Assembly: GCF_005049105.1 (NCBI RefSeq)
Contig: NZ_SUKA01000004.1
Coordinates: 1 to 64,000, forward strand
Direction of reading: 5' to 3'
Length of the DNA stretch: 64,000 nucleotides
DNA from: Sphingobacterium alkalisoli
GTDB lineage: Bacteria; Bacteroidota; Bacteroidia; Sphingobacteriales; Sphingobacteriaceae
Under the pieces are notes generated by a model. The model was not told the origin of the DNA, did no database searches, and saw only the letters and a list, made by a program, of their open reading frames with translations. The position numbers were made by a program, and so were the translations under genes. Below, in pieces: positions 27,066 to 37,000 of the stretch. Positions within the stretch are counted from its first letter, which is position 1, and every line of letters begins with the position of its first letter.

Positions 27066-28787
27066 TTAAAATGAAAAATTAAGTCCACCGATCACACCAA
27101 ATCCCAATCTAGGATAATATAAGTACCGTTGGTATTCATTGTTAAAGATATTGTTGGCTTTTACAAAGACGCCCAAATTTTTCAGCGCTTTATACTCGGC
27201 ACCTGCGCTTAGATCAAAAAATGCCGGTATACTCTCCTTGCGGTACGTACCGATCGGTCCAGAGGTTTGGCTGTCGTAATCATATTGTTTAGCGTAAGAT
27301 GTCCCGTGGAATAAAGCTTCTGCATCGATATATAATTTCTCCGAAATGTTGAATCGAGCATTGGCAGCCAATCGCATCTTTGGTGTAAACCATGCTTCCT
27401 CTTCAGTAGCCGTAGTATATTGATCAATGTTCAGCTTTCCACCTAAGTTAATCAATTCTGAAAGGCGGATATTGATTTCTCCTTCCAAGCCAATGTATTT
27501 GACAGTATTGTCTTCATTGCCATCATAAATCAAATCAAACTGAAAAGGGTTATCCAGGTTATTCACAAATAAAGGCAGCCCTTCCAAAGTCTTGTACATT
27601 ACTTTAGCCTTATATCCAAAGGTAGCTCCAGCATTTCCTTTGATTCCTCCAAAGAAACTCAAGCGTTCCACCACGTTTCTGTAGTCCTGCTCAGGACCTA
27701 AATAAGGATTTTGCTGGGTAAAAGACTTGTAAGAGGCACGTTGTACTCCTCCGCTGATACCACCAAATATATGAATGTAAGTAGGCACCAAAGAGAAATC
27801 GACCTCTGCCGATGGAAAAATATTAAACCTGCTGCTATCACCAAACTCAGACACCAAATTCGCTCCTAGCGTAACCGCATAGTTATCTCCTTTGAAGCTG
27901 ATATAGGGATTGATGTTTGCTAATGAATTATTGATCTTACCGTCATTTACCGTATTAGCCGTTCCTCCAATAGAGTTGACATCCACGGCCACATTAGCAC
28001 CGATATTAAAGGCTCGTACACGCTTGTTCAAATAAGCGGAAAGCGCTACGGAATTTTCTTTGGCATCGAACTTATCCTTATAGGTGTAGGCATCAACTTT
28101 GGCCGAATACGAGAGTGCGTCTTCATTCAGGGGGTCAAAATTGCTGGTCAGTTCACCTGTGAAATAGATATCATTAAAACGCTGTGCCTCACGTGCGGGA
28201 TTCAGTGTTTCTCCATTCATTGCTTCTGGCACACCGTAGAATCGTGTACCGTACCTATTATATCCGACAAGACCATCCACGGTAAACGCCGGAAGTACTC
28301 TTCTACCAAAAACACCTACTTCCTGTCTCGAAAACTTTTGATCGTCCAAACTCCCTTTTTGATTGAGATGTTTTACAAACCCTCCAAAACGAATATTTTC
28401 ATAATCCTCTACGGCTATATAGGCTTCACCAAGTATCGTGCTAAAATTACCGATTCCTAGTTTCACATAATTGCTTGTAATGTCCTCTATTCTCGTAAAC
28501 GGCATTTCCTGCACATCCAACTGTTTCAAGCCCGTATTGATGTCCAATTTTTTATCAACCACATTGCCATAAGATAACTTGGGCATGTAACTACGTTTGT
28601 TGGTCATATCCGGGCTACGACGAATCTTTACCGCATCTGCAAGAATAGGCTTGTAATCACGTACGACGTCAAAAGAATCTATAGTAACTGGCTTATCGGG
28701 ATCTTCCTGTGCCACACCTTGTGAACCAAAACCCACCAATAACGCTACTATGGCATAACTCTTAAATCTTGTTTTATGCAATTTCAT
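27066..28787 (-). CDS. Outer-membrane beta-barrel protein (TonB-dependent receptor-like barrel without plug)
   Basis: 573 residues. A signal peptide ends near VGFGSQGVAQ. The rest alternates in short amphipathic beta strands to a C-terminal strand ending GVIGGLNFSF, whose final Phe is the usual outer-membrane insertion signal. It lacks a carboxypeptidase-like region and a full plug domain, so it is shorter than true TonB-dependent receptors, although homologues are often given that name. The gene begins right after the second of two tandem 60-base units (28788-28907), with its ATG touching the TAG stop of the preceding mini-ORF. It lies between the TPR gene and the HU/SPOR gene; together they probably form one envelope operon. 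Confidence 0.8.
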   Translation of the reverse strand: MKLHKTRFKSYAIVALLVGFGSQGVAQEDPDKPVTIDSFDVVRDYKPILADAVKIRRSPDMTNKRSYMPKLSYGNVVDKKLDINTGLKQLDVQEMPFTRIEDITSNYVKLGIGNFSTILGEAYIAVEDYENIRFGGFVKHLNQKGSLDDQKFSRQEVGVFGRRVLPAFTVDGLVGYNRYGTRFYGVPEAMNGETLNPAREAQRFNDIYFTGELTSNFDPLNEDALSYSAKVDAYTYKDKFDAKENSVALSAYLNKRVRAFNIGANVAVDVNSIGGTANTVNDGKINNSLANINPYISFKGDNYAVTLGANLVSEFGDSSRFNIFPSAEVDFSLVPTYIHIFGGISGGVQRASYKSFTQQNPYLGPEQDYRNVVERLSFFGGIKGNAGATFGYKAKVMYKTLEGLPLFVNNLDNPFQFDLIYDGNEDNTVKYIGLEGEINIRLSELINLGGKLNIDQYTTATEEEAWFTPKMRLAANARFNISEKLYIDAEALFHGTSYAKQYDYDSQTSGPIGTYRKESIPAFFDLSAGAEYKALKNLGVFVKANNIFNNEYQRYLYYPRLGFGVIGGLNFSF

Positions 28788-28847
28788 CTAATTATTTTTC
28801 TTTATGGCTGATGAGAGCTCGTCCGACAGCAGCGGACTCGGTTTCAT
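28788..28847 (-). CDS. Mini-ORF 2 upstream of the barrel gene (19 codons)
   Basis: ATG at 28847-28845 to TAG at 28790-28788, reading MKPSPLLSDELSSAIKKNN. The stop is directly followed by the ATG of the barrel gene (TAGATG), a layout that would couple translation. The peptide has no signal peptide and no family I recognise. It may be a leader peptide or a by-product of the duplicated start region; nothing shows it is made. Confidence 0.35.
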   Translation of the reverse strand: MKPSPLLSDELSSAIKKNN

Positions 28848-28907
28848 CTAATTATTTTTCTTTATAGCTGATGAGAGCTCGTCCGACAGTAGCGGACTCG
28901 GTTTCAT
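28848..28907 (-). CDS. Mini-ORF 1 upstream of the barrel gene (19 codons)
   Basis: The same 19-residue peptide as mini-ORF 2; the two base differences between the copies are silent (CTA/CTG and GCT/GCC). It starts at 28907, with a further in-frame ATG one codon upstream (28910) and AGGAAAT ahead of it as a possible ribosome-binding site. Its TAG stop abuts the ATG of mini-ORF 2. It lies 17-20 bases after the stop of the TPR gene. Confidence 0.35.
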   Translation of the reverse strand: MKPSPLLSDELSSAIKKNN

Positions 28908-28926
28908 CATTATTTCCTATTTCTTA

Positions 28927-31900
28927 TTATTTAAGTTGTTGCAAACGATCTTTCGCATCTTTGATCACACCATCGTCTTGATTTTCATAATTTTCGATGA
29001 TACTCTCCAAAGTTGCTTTTGCCTGAAAGTTGTCGCCTTTCCCTTTGTACGCATCCGACATCAATATAAACCCTCTACCAACCCAATAATCGTAGGAAGA
29101 GAATGTATTCGAAATATCAAAAGCAGATTCAATGGCTTTGTCAAATTGTTTAGCCTCTAACTGTTGTTTGGCGACTAAATAACGAGCCTCAGCTCCTGTG
29201 ATTGTTTTACTTTTCAATGCCGCCAAATTCAACTCCTTAGTTGCATCAGCTGTTTTGTTCGTTGCCAAATATGCCTTTGCCGCGTAAAGATGAGCTAAAC
29301 CAATATTTTCTTGCGAAGACTTCTCGTAGTTTTTAACAAGATTAGCATAATTTAGCGTCTCTATATAATCACCAATATTGAAGTAACTTACTAATAGATT
29401 TTGGATTGCAAAGCCGTAATTCTCTTTGTATTCCGAAGTCAACTCCAGTTTCTTCAACACCTGCACGGCCTCATTATATGCTTTATTACGCAAGTGCAAT
29501 TTAGATACACTCACGAGCGTGCGTTCTGTGTATGCGCTCGTCCAGTCGTTCATAATAATATTATAGTCGTGGAGCGCTTCCTTATCTTTTCCTAATGCGG
29601 CATTACTTTCTGCACGGATAAAGCGTGCATATTTCTCCTGAATAGGTTTTGGAAACTTGTCAAAATATGCATTTACAGCTTCTAAAGCCCCTTGCCAACT
29701 GCCTCTATCAAATAAATTCCGTGCTATACCAAATGTATGCGCATCCTGTTCTGCTGTGCTTAGGTCTCCTATATTCGTGCTTGTTGCATATCGGATATAA
29801 CCTGTCGCATCATTATTGTCAAGATAAATATTTTCAATCGAACGAATAGCTTGTTTTGCCTCATCAGTCGTAGCATACTGGTTTACTACACGCTGGAAAG
29901 TAGCCAAAGCAGCTTCATTATTATCCTGATTATACTGCACTAGGCCAATTGTCACCAAAGCACGTGGAACATAAGAACTACGCGGGTACTTCTCTACCAT
30001 GGATTGAAGTCCTGTAATTGCCTCATTATGTTGGCCCATCAAGAAATAGGTATAAGGCACTTCAAACGCGACGTCATCAGCGTAGTTTGATTTCGGGAAT
30101 TTTTCGATTACTGAATTCAACGTCGCTATCTTCCCTTGATTATTTCCTTGCAGTCCCAGAATAATCCCACGTTGAAATAAGGCATAATCTTGACTTTGTG
30201 CTTTTGAACTAATCAAACGATCATAATAGTTCATGGCCTTACCGTAATTTTTGGCACCAAAATATGAATCAGCTAAACGTGCAATGGCATCATTGCGCGT
30301 ATTTAGTTCAATACCGTCTTTTCCACCTGATGCCATAAAACGTTCAAAATAGTTGGCGGCCGTCGTATAGTTATCATTTCGGAAAGCCGCATAGGCAAGC
30401 GCATAGTTGGCGTAGCTGTACACATCTGTGTTCCTTGCATCAGGCAATTGGAGGAATTTATTGAAGTTGGCCACCGATTCCCGGTACTTACGCACCTCAT
30501 ACATTGCCTCTGCCTTCCAGTAAATTGCTAACGCATAAATTTCTTGGTCGTAACGGTTAGCCTCTGAACGCATGAACATTGAAATTGCATTCTCGAAGGC
30601 ACGCTCATTATAGTATTCCAACCCACGGTAATAGGTCACCTTTTGATACGCAGCTTTGGATTCCCTAGTTGTACGATCGATAGACTCCAATACATCTACT
30701 GCCGCACGATAGCTTTTTGTACTTAGCAGCACCTCCGCCAATAATGTTTTGGCTTCTTCAGTACGCGCAGAATTGGGATAAGTATCTAAGTATTCCTGTG
30801 TCGCATCAAGCGCGACCTGATGAAAATCCAATTCGTAAGAGAGCTTCGCATAATTGAACAACCCCTCTTCTTTAAGTTGCGGATCGAACTCGAGTTTAGA
30901 AGCTCTAAAGAAGGCGTTACGCGCACTTTGTTTATTATTCGTTTTTAAAAATGCGTCACCAAGTGTGATCATTGCGGATTGATAATACGCATCGGATTCA
31001 TTCATTTTTTCAAGCTCGATGATTGCTTTTTCGTAGTCACCTAATTTGTAGGCGATGTACCCAATCTGATAGCTATCTTGGTTGTTTTGCGTTTTTCCTT
31101 GATCCTGTGCTTGAAATTTATCATAGTATGATTTTGATTGTTGTAAATCACCCTTTATAAAATATGTCGCACCAATAATACGGAACATTTCAGTTTCATT
31201 TTCTTGCTTAGTAGTCTGCAAGATCGGTAAGGCGTAAGTTAACACATCATCATAACGCTTATCCAAAAAATAAAGCGCCGTAATATAGTACGGATAACTT
31301 GTTTCGTAAGTTTTAGAACCATTTAACCGTTCAAATTCATTTAAAGCCGTTTTATACTCCGCGTCCAAGTACGACAGATAAGCATAATAGTATATAGATG
31401 CTTCTTGGTATTGACTTTTTTCATCTTTAAGTCTCTCAAAGACAGGTTTAGCCGATGTATAGTCATCTGTCATAAATTGTGCATATCCCAATTTAAAACG
31501 GTACTCGGTATTCTCTGCGCCGGCTAAATTTTTGGAGTCAATTTTCAAAAACCATTCTATCGCCTTTGCATAATCTTTCTTTGCATAATAGGACCGTCCG
31601 ATCTGAAAATAAGCCGCCTTAGAATTCGCACTAGCCGGAAAATCCTTAATATATTTTAGAAATTGCGCCTCAGCATCCGCTTCACCCAATTCTAGCGCAC
31701 ATATAGCTTGATAAAAACGAACATTCTCTTTGATTAGTGTCAGTTCCTCTGTTTCATCCAATTGCAACGTAGATTTAGTACGTAATGCATCAACTTGATC
31801 GAACTGCTTAGCAGCCGAACTATACTTTCCTCTTTCAAATAATTCAAGACCGGATTTATATGCCTTGTTAACATCTTGCCATGCCGTTTGCTGCGCAAAA

Positions 31901-31956
31901 ACAGGAGCTGATAATAAACTTAAGGCGACACCTAAACCGTAAATTTTGTTGTACAT
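28927..31956 (-). CDS. Large tetratricopeptide-repeat protein, exported
   Basis: 1009 residues with a signal peptide ending near SAPVFAQQ. Nearly the whole mature protein is made of TPR-like helical pairs, seen in recurring patterns such as AAYFQIGRSYYAKKDYAKAIEW, GYIAYKLGDYEKAIIELEK and DSYFGAKNYGKAMNYYDRL (given here in part). TPR arrays act as scaffolds for protein complexes, and several Bacteroidota outer-membrane machines have such parts. Its neighbours (barrel protein, HU/SPOR protein, ExbB, ExbD, TonB-like) suggest an envelope assembly or transport role. First gene of this minus-strand cluster. Confidence 0.88.
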   Translation of the reverse strand: MYNKIYGLGVALSLLSAPVFAQQTAWQDVNKAYKSGLELFERGKYSSAAKQFDQVDALRTKSTLQLDETEELTLIKENVRFYQAICALELGEADAEAQFLKYIKDFPASANSKAAYFQIGRSYYAKKDYAKAIEWFLKIDSKNLAGAENTEYRFKLGYAQFMTDDYTSAKPVFERLKDEKSQYQEASIYYYAYLSYLDAEYKTALNEFERLNGSKTYETSYPYYITALYFLDKRYDDVLTYALPILQTTKQENETEMFRIIGATYFIKGDLQQSKSYYDKFQAQDQGKTQNNQDSYQIGYIAYKLGDYEKAIIELEKMNESDAYYQSAMITLGDAFLKTNNKQSARNAFFRASKLEFDPQLKEEGLFNYAKLSYELDFHQVALDATQEYLDTYPNSARTEEAKTLLAEVLLSTKSYRAAVDVLESIDRTTRESKAAYQKVTYYRGLEYYNERAFENAISMFMRSEANRYDQEIYALAIYWKAEAMYEVRKYRESVANFNKFLQLPDARNTDVYSYANYALAYAAFRNDNYTTAANYFERFMASGGKDGIELNTRNDAIARLADSYFGAKNYGKAMNYYDRLISSKAQSQDYALFQRGIILGLQGNNQGKIATLNSVIEKFPKSNYADDVAFEVPYTYFLMGQHNEAITGLQSMVEKYPRSSYVPRALVTIGLVQYNQDNNEAALATFQRVVNQYATTDEAKQAIRSIENIYLDNNDATGYIRYATSTNIGDLSTAEQDAHTFGIARNLFDRGSWQGALEAVNAYFDKFPKPIQEKYARFIRAESNAALGKDKEALHDYNIIMNDWTSAYTERTLVSVSKLHLRNKAYNEAVQVLKKLELTSEYKENYGFAIQNLLVSYFNIGDYIETLNYANLVKNYEKSSQENIGLAHLYAAKAYLATNKTADATKELNLAALKSKTITGAEARYLVAKQQLEAKQFDKAIESAFDISNTFSSYDYWVGRGFILMSDAYKGKGDNFQAKATLESIIENYENQDDGVIKDAKDRLQQLK

Positions 31957-32254
31957 AGTGGTGTGTAATGTATTTTATAAATTCTTAAAAAACTTACTAT
32001 TAAACCTGTCAATATTATAACAGAGGTAAGTTTCCGCAAAAGACTTCGCTTCAGAATACGAAAATAATCCTTCGAAAACAAGTTTTCCTCAAAAGTTGCT
32101 AACATCTGTTAACAACTACAGTATTTAACGAAGATTTAACAAAAATTGTATGAGTTCCGATAAAAACCTCCGATCCGCTGAACTTCTACAGATTATATAA
32201 AGTCAATCATGGGGGGGGGTACATATCCGCCAGGAGCTATCCTTTTCAGAAAAA
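31957..32254. other. Intergenic region with a nine-G homopolymer tract
   Basis: 298 bases between the TPR gene start and the pyrB stop. It is A/T-rich except for a run of nine G at 32211-32219. No clear hairpin terminator for pyrB and no consensus promoter for the TPR gene could be assigned by eye. Confidence 0.5.
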
Positions 32255-33193
32255 CTAACCTCTCTTACCTGCCAGGAGGTACAAGACGGCCATACGTACG
32301 GCTACTCCATTTTCGACTTGATCTAAGATAATAGCATGCTTACTATCGGCAACATCCGATGTTATTTCGACTCCTCTGTTGATAGGCCCCGGATGCATAA
32401 TAGTTATCTCTTTATTCAAAGAATCTAAGATTTCCTTATTGACCCCATAGAGCATGGTGTATTCACGAAGTGATGGGAAATACCCGATATCCTGACGTTC
32501 TAACTGGATACGAAGCATATTCGCAACATCACACCAGTTCAAAGCTTTCATCAAGTCATGCTCCACTTTCACCCCTAAGGACGTAATATACTTAGGAATC
32601 AATGTTGTTGGTCCACACACCATCACCTCTGCCCCCTGCTTTTGAAGGCAAAGTATATTAGACAGTGCTACCCTAGAATGCAAAATATCTCCAATAATAG
32701 CCACTTTCCGTCCAGCGACATCTCCATAACGCTCACGGATGGAAAACGAGTCTAACAATGCCTGCGTAGGATGTTCGTGTGCACCATCACCCGCATTCAC
32801 AATCTGCGCATCAACATGTCTGCTTAAAAACACCCCGGCTCCAGCATATGGATGACGCATGACGATCATATCAACTTTCATTGCCAAAATATTATTGACC
32901 GTATCGATCAGTGTTTCCCCCTTACTAACAGATGAGGATGAAGCTGCAAAATTGATGGTATCTGCCGAAAGTCTCTTCTCCGCTAACTCGAAGGACAGCC
33001 GTGTACGGGTTGAATTCTCGAAAAAAACATTCGCAATGGTAATATCTCTTAACGAAGGCACCTTCTTAATGGGACGATTTAAGACATCTTTAAAATTTTC
33101 AGCTGTATCCAAAATAAGCTGAATATCTTTTTCAGTTAGGTCTTTAATGCCCAATAGGTGGCGGGTACTTAACTGTTCTGTTGTTGTTGACAT
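32255..33193 (-). CDS. pyrB: Aspartate carbamoyltransferase catalytic subunit
   Basis: 312 residues. The enzyme joins carbamoyl phosphate and aspartate in the second step of pyrimidine synthesis. The carbamoyl-phosphate loop ENSTRTRLSFE is near residue 55, and the HPTQALLD block near residue 142; both are complete. The length fits the catalytic chain. No regulatory chain gene (pyrI) is next to it, in line with regulation through the pyrR gene just upstream (30 bases). Transcribed as pyrR-pyrB. Confidence 0.95.
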   Translation of the reverse strand: MSTTTEQLSTRHLLGIKDLTEKDIQLILDTAENFKDVLNRPIKKVPSLRDITIANVFFENSTRTRLSFELAEKRLSADTINFAASSSSVSKGETLIDTVNNILAMKVDMIVMRHPYAGAGVFLSRHVDAQIVNAGDGAHEHPTQALLDSFSIRERYGDVAGRKVAIIGDILHSRVALSNILCLQKQGAEVMVCGPTTLIPKYITSLGVKVEHDLMKALNWCDVANMLRIQLERQDIGYFPSLREYTMLYGVNKEILDSLNKEITIMHPGPINRGVEITSDVADSKHAIILDQVENGVAVRMAVLYLLAGKRG

Positions 33194-33223
33194 CGTATCA
33201 GAAAAATTTATCTGTTTAAAGCT

Positions 33224-33790
33224 CTATTTCTTTTCTGTAATAAGCACTATACTATCTTCTTGATCCACCTCTGCCCAGCTGACAATAACTTTTTGAGAGT
33301 CAATGGAGTCGACCTGAATACCGATATAGTCGGGTTGAATGGGAATCTGTCGTGAAAAACGACGATCTACCAATACAAGTAATTCAATTTTCCCAGAACG
33401 GCCGAACGCTTGCACTGCATCCATCGCCGAACGAATCGTACGCCCAGTCCATAATACGTCATCTACAAAAATAACATCCTTACCTTCTACAATAAAATCG
33501 ATCTGTGTACTATTGGCTAACAAAGGAGAACTACCTTTCATTCGGAAGTCATCTCTATAGAATGTGATGTCTAAAATACCAGTACTAACCTCCTTCCCGA
33601 TCATCTCCTTTAATTCTTTAGCTAGGCGCCACGCTAAATATGTACCTCGTGGTTGGATACCAATTAAAGCCGCATTACTAAAATCACCGTGATTTTCAAT
33701 CAATTGCTGGCATAGTCGCTTGATTGTAATCTGAAACTTGGGACCGTCTAATAAAATAGATTGTTTCATCTGTATATTAATTTCCTCCAT
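33224..33790 (-). CDS. pyrR: PyrR-like bifunctional pyrimidine regulator / uracil phosphoribosyltransferase
   Basis: 188 residues from the ATG at 33790; a TTG two codons upstream and an ATG at 33769 (181 residues, closest to the usual family length) are alternatives. The PRPP-binding loop VIFVDDVLWTGRTIRSAMDA is present in full, as is IGIQPRGTYLA. In Gram-positive bacteria PyrR binds pyr mRNA to attenuate transcription and also has weak uracil phosphoribosyltransferase activity. Here it heads a pyrR-pyrB pair, so a regulatory role is likely, although I see no attenuator hairpin in the short leader. Confidence 0.9.
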   Translation of the reverse strand: MEEINIQMKQSILLDGPKFQITIKRLCQQLIENHGDFSNAALIGIQPRGTYLAWRLAKELKEMIGKEVSTGILDITFYRDDFRMKGSSPLLANSTQIDFIVEGKDVIFVDDVLWTGRTIRSAMDAVQAFGRSGKIELLVLVDRRFSRQIPIQPDYIGIQVDSIDSQKVIVSWAEVDQEDSIVLITEKK

Positions 33791-33988
33791 GGTCAAATGG
33801 AACTTAGCACAATTAAATATTACTTACTACCCCATGGTTTAAATAGGAAGTCCTCGCAAGCACTTCTGAGGCCAAAAACCGTGCATCATGACTATTTAAT
33901 CATGCACCATTCATGGCTGGAATATAAAGCAAAAATACACTTTTTATCGAAAAATAGAATCACAAAAAGGATATCTTTTGGCATAAAA

Positions 33989-34018
33989 AAAGGCAGCTTA
34001 TTCTACTAAGCTGCCTTT
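33989..34018 (-). terminator. Hairpin terminator after the DUF2723 gene
   Basis: Stem AAAGGCAGCTTA / TAAGCTGCCTTT with a six-base loop. Reading leftwards, a T run follows the stem, which fits termination of the minus-strand gene that ends at 34026. Confidence 0.9.
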
Positions 34019-34025
34019 TCTAGCT

Positions 34026-37000
34026 TTATTGCTCTTGTTGGAACAAATAGGCATATTCCTTGAAAAGTTTCTCCACTTCCGCTTTCATCTCCTTATCCCC
34101 ACTTGTTTCCAAGACCTGTTGATAACGTTGTATACTCGCCAATCCAAAACGGATATTGCGGTATTCAAAGTTATTTTTCGTTTCCGATATGTTCATGTAA
34201 TACTTCAAGTTTTCACCAATATATTTCAGATTGCGTGCTACGATTTCTTTCGCTTTAGCCGATTCCCCCACTTTATACATGGCATCTACCAACGGAGTAT
34301 AACTCATTGCCTCAGACATTTGAAAAGTTCTCTTAGGCATACTTTCATAAGCTTTCAAAACCACCTTACGAGCCTCCTCTTTTTTGTTCTGCGCTATTAA
34401 GCTCTGTGCTGTTTCACCAAATATTGAGCTCACATATAAACTGATGTAGCGATAGGAATCCGGATCCAAGAAAGAAGAATTTGCCAAATTACCCCATTGG
34501 TATTTATTCATAATATGCCCGTATACTGCGTCTGTGTTTACGATTGAACTGGGATCATCCTGGTTTAAGCCTGTATTAATTGGCATCAGCCGCAAGGCAA
34601 ACCCCTCCGAAACGAGAAAGCGATTTAGCCCTATGTAATTCTCCTCTGGTGTAGTTGTTGTGAAGTAGATTGGTCTCTTCCAATTATTATTTGCTAAAAT
34701 TGCCATGATGGAAAGCTCGGCACGACTTACATAGTTCATAGAATAACTCCACTGTAAGGTATCCACTATAGATTCTTCCCATTCCTGAGGAACCACTTTA
34801 TTGGCTATTACCGCATTTTTGTCCACCACAAGTTGCATATTCTTTGTGGGCAATAAGTTCACATACTCTCCACTTTGTAATTGCGCTTTATTCTGTGGAT
34901 TATCAGATAACATTACATTCAGCAGATCCTTAACATTAATGTATCCGGGAATTTGCATATCTTGATAATAGATTACATCACGTACACCATCTTTCACTTT
35001 TTCGGGATCAATATCAATGGGCAGTGCATCAGCATCATTTACTTTTTCCATCATTTGGCGCATGTACCAGTCTGAACTCAACAAACTTAAGTTGACCACG
35101 CGCACATCTGTACGGAAGCCTTCCACTTCTTGTACATACCATAGTGGATAAGTATCGTTGTCACCATAGCTAAACAAAATTGCATTGGGCGCGCATGACT
35201 CCAGGTAATTTCGCGCCATATCCCGCGCCAAGAATTTTTCTGAACGATCATGATCATCCCAATTCTGTGACGCCAGTAACACTGGAGCCGCTAACACCCC
35301 TATTCCTATCGCTACATATCCTGCTGTCTTCGCATTTATCTTCTTGCTTAATGCATCTGCAATAGCCAATACACCTAAACCGATCCAGATCGAAAAGGCA
35401 TAGAATGATCCTGCATAAGCGTAATCCCGTTCACGAGGTTGAAGTGGTGTCTGATTTAAATACAGTACAATCGCCAATCCGGTAAAGAAAAATAGTAATC
35501 CGACCACACCAGCATCACGCTGATTCTTACCAAAATGCCAGAACGCCCCAAATAGACCAATAAGTAAAGGTAAAAAGAAGTATGTATTACGAGCAGGATT
35601 TTCCTTTTCAGAAGTAGGTAATGCATTTTGTCCACCTACTAACATGTTATCAATAGGTTTAATACCACTAATCCAATTCCCTTCGGTTAAGGAACCGTGC
35701 CCCTGGACATCATTTTGCCGACCAACGAAATTCCACATAAAATATCGTCCATACATATGTCCAATTTGGTAACCAAAGAAGAATTTTAAATTATCAGCAA
35801 AGGTTGGAGACTGGTTTTCTGCTAGTCCCAAGTATTCCCGATAAAAACCGGGATGGCCGCCCTTCTCACTATAAATACGCGGAAAAACAGTCTCCTTATC
35901 ATATTTATATTCCGTTTTCTTTTTAGCTACAACGTACTTGTCCCCATCCTTACGATAAACACTACCCGACTCCACCATATCAATAGGCTTAGCGTCGAAA
36001 AAACGTCCCTTGAACAACGGTTCGTCACCATACTGTTCACGATTAAGGTAACTCAAGAATGTAAAAACATTATCCGGATCACTATTATTCAACGTAGGGT
36101 TTGCTTTTGCACGAATTAGGATCATCGCAAACGAACTATATCCTAAAATAATAAATCCTAACGAAATTAATGCGATATTAAGAATCGGCTTAATCTTCTT
36201 AATCGAATACCATATACCGTATACCATCCCTCCCACAACCAGAAGTGCAAAGAATGTGACACCCGTTCCAAATCCTAAGCCAAGTGTATTTACGAAGAAA
36301 AGATCCGCAAAGGCGGCAAATTTGATCAGATATTGAATTACCCCCCACAAGATTAACGCCAATACCACAACGCCGATTAAAAGCGCCTTTATGGCTCCAC
36401 TTGTCGTTACATTGCTGGCTCTCCTAAAATAGATCACTAACGCGATCGCTGGTATAACGAGCAAATTCAAGAGGTGAACACCAATAGATAAACCCATCAC
36501 ATAAGCGATAAGTATCAGCCACCTATCTGCCCCCGCCTCATCGGCACGTACTTCCCATTTTAAAATAGCCCAAAATACGACCGCAGTACATAAGGATGAC
36601 ATGGCGTACACTTCGGCTTCCACCGCAGAATACCAAAAGGTATCTGAGAAGGCATAGGCTAGTGCGCCTACCAGTCCCGCTCCCATGACTTGTACAATTG
36701 CAGTATCCGAAAGTTTCTCCGTTAAAGAAGCCTTTCCTACGAAAGCTTTCCGCGCCACTGCGGTAATAGACCAAAACAAAAAAAGAATGGTTAAACCACT
36801 GGAAACAGCAGAACCAATATTCATCCAAAATGCAATCCGTGAGCGGTCACCCATTGCAAAATTCGAAAACAAATTTTCGATCATAAGAAAAAGCGGAGCA
36901 CCGGGTTGGTGCACGATCTGCATCTTATAAGCCGAGGCTATAAATTCACCACAGTCCCACCAACTGGTAGTTCGCTCTGCGGTAATAACGTACGTTAAAG

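Larger units (their letters stand above)
28782..28907 (-). repeat. Tandem duplication of a 60-base unit that includes a start codon
   Basis: Unit 1 (28782-28841) and unit 2 (28842-28901) differ only at two positions (28806 G/A and 28830 C/T), and six bases of a third copy follow (28902-28907). On the minus strand each unit reads from an ATG through a GC-rich part able to form a small hairpin (GTCCG-CTGCTGT-CGGAC), then an A-rich stretch and a TAG. The duplication lies between the TPR gene and the barrel gene and re-creates the barrel gene's ATGAAA start twice upstream. Confidence 0.9.

Noticed and set aside
27066..28787. Classical TonB-dependent receptor
   Set aside because: Too short and without a clear plug domain or carboxypeptidase-like region; called a barrel protein instead.
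28782..28907. Insertion-sequence remnant or att-site duplication for the 60-base tandem units
   Set aside because: No transposase or integrase gene, no terminal inverted repeats; the units are in direct tandem and coincide with start codons.
33791..33988. Attenuator or PyrR-binding leader in front of pyrR
   Set aside because: I looked for anti-terminator/terminator hairpins on the minus strand and saw none; the only strong stem (33989-34018) is the terminator of the DUF2723 gene.
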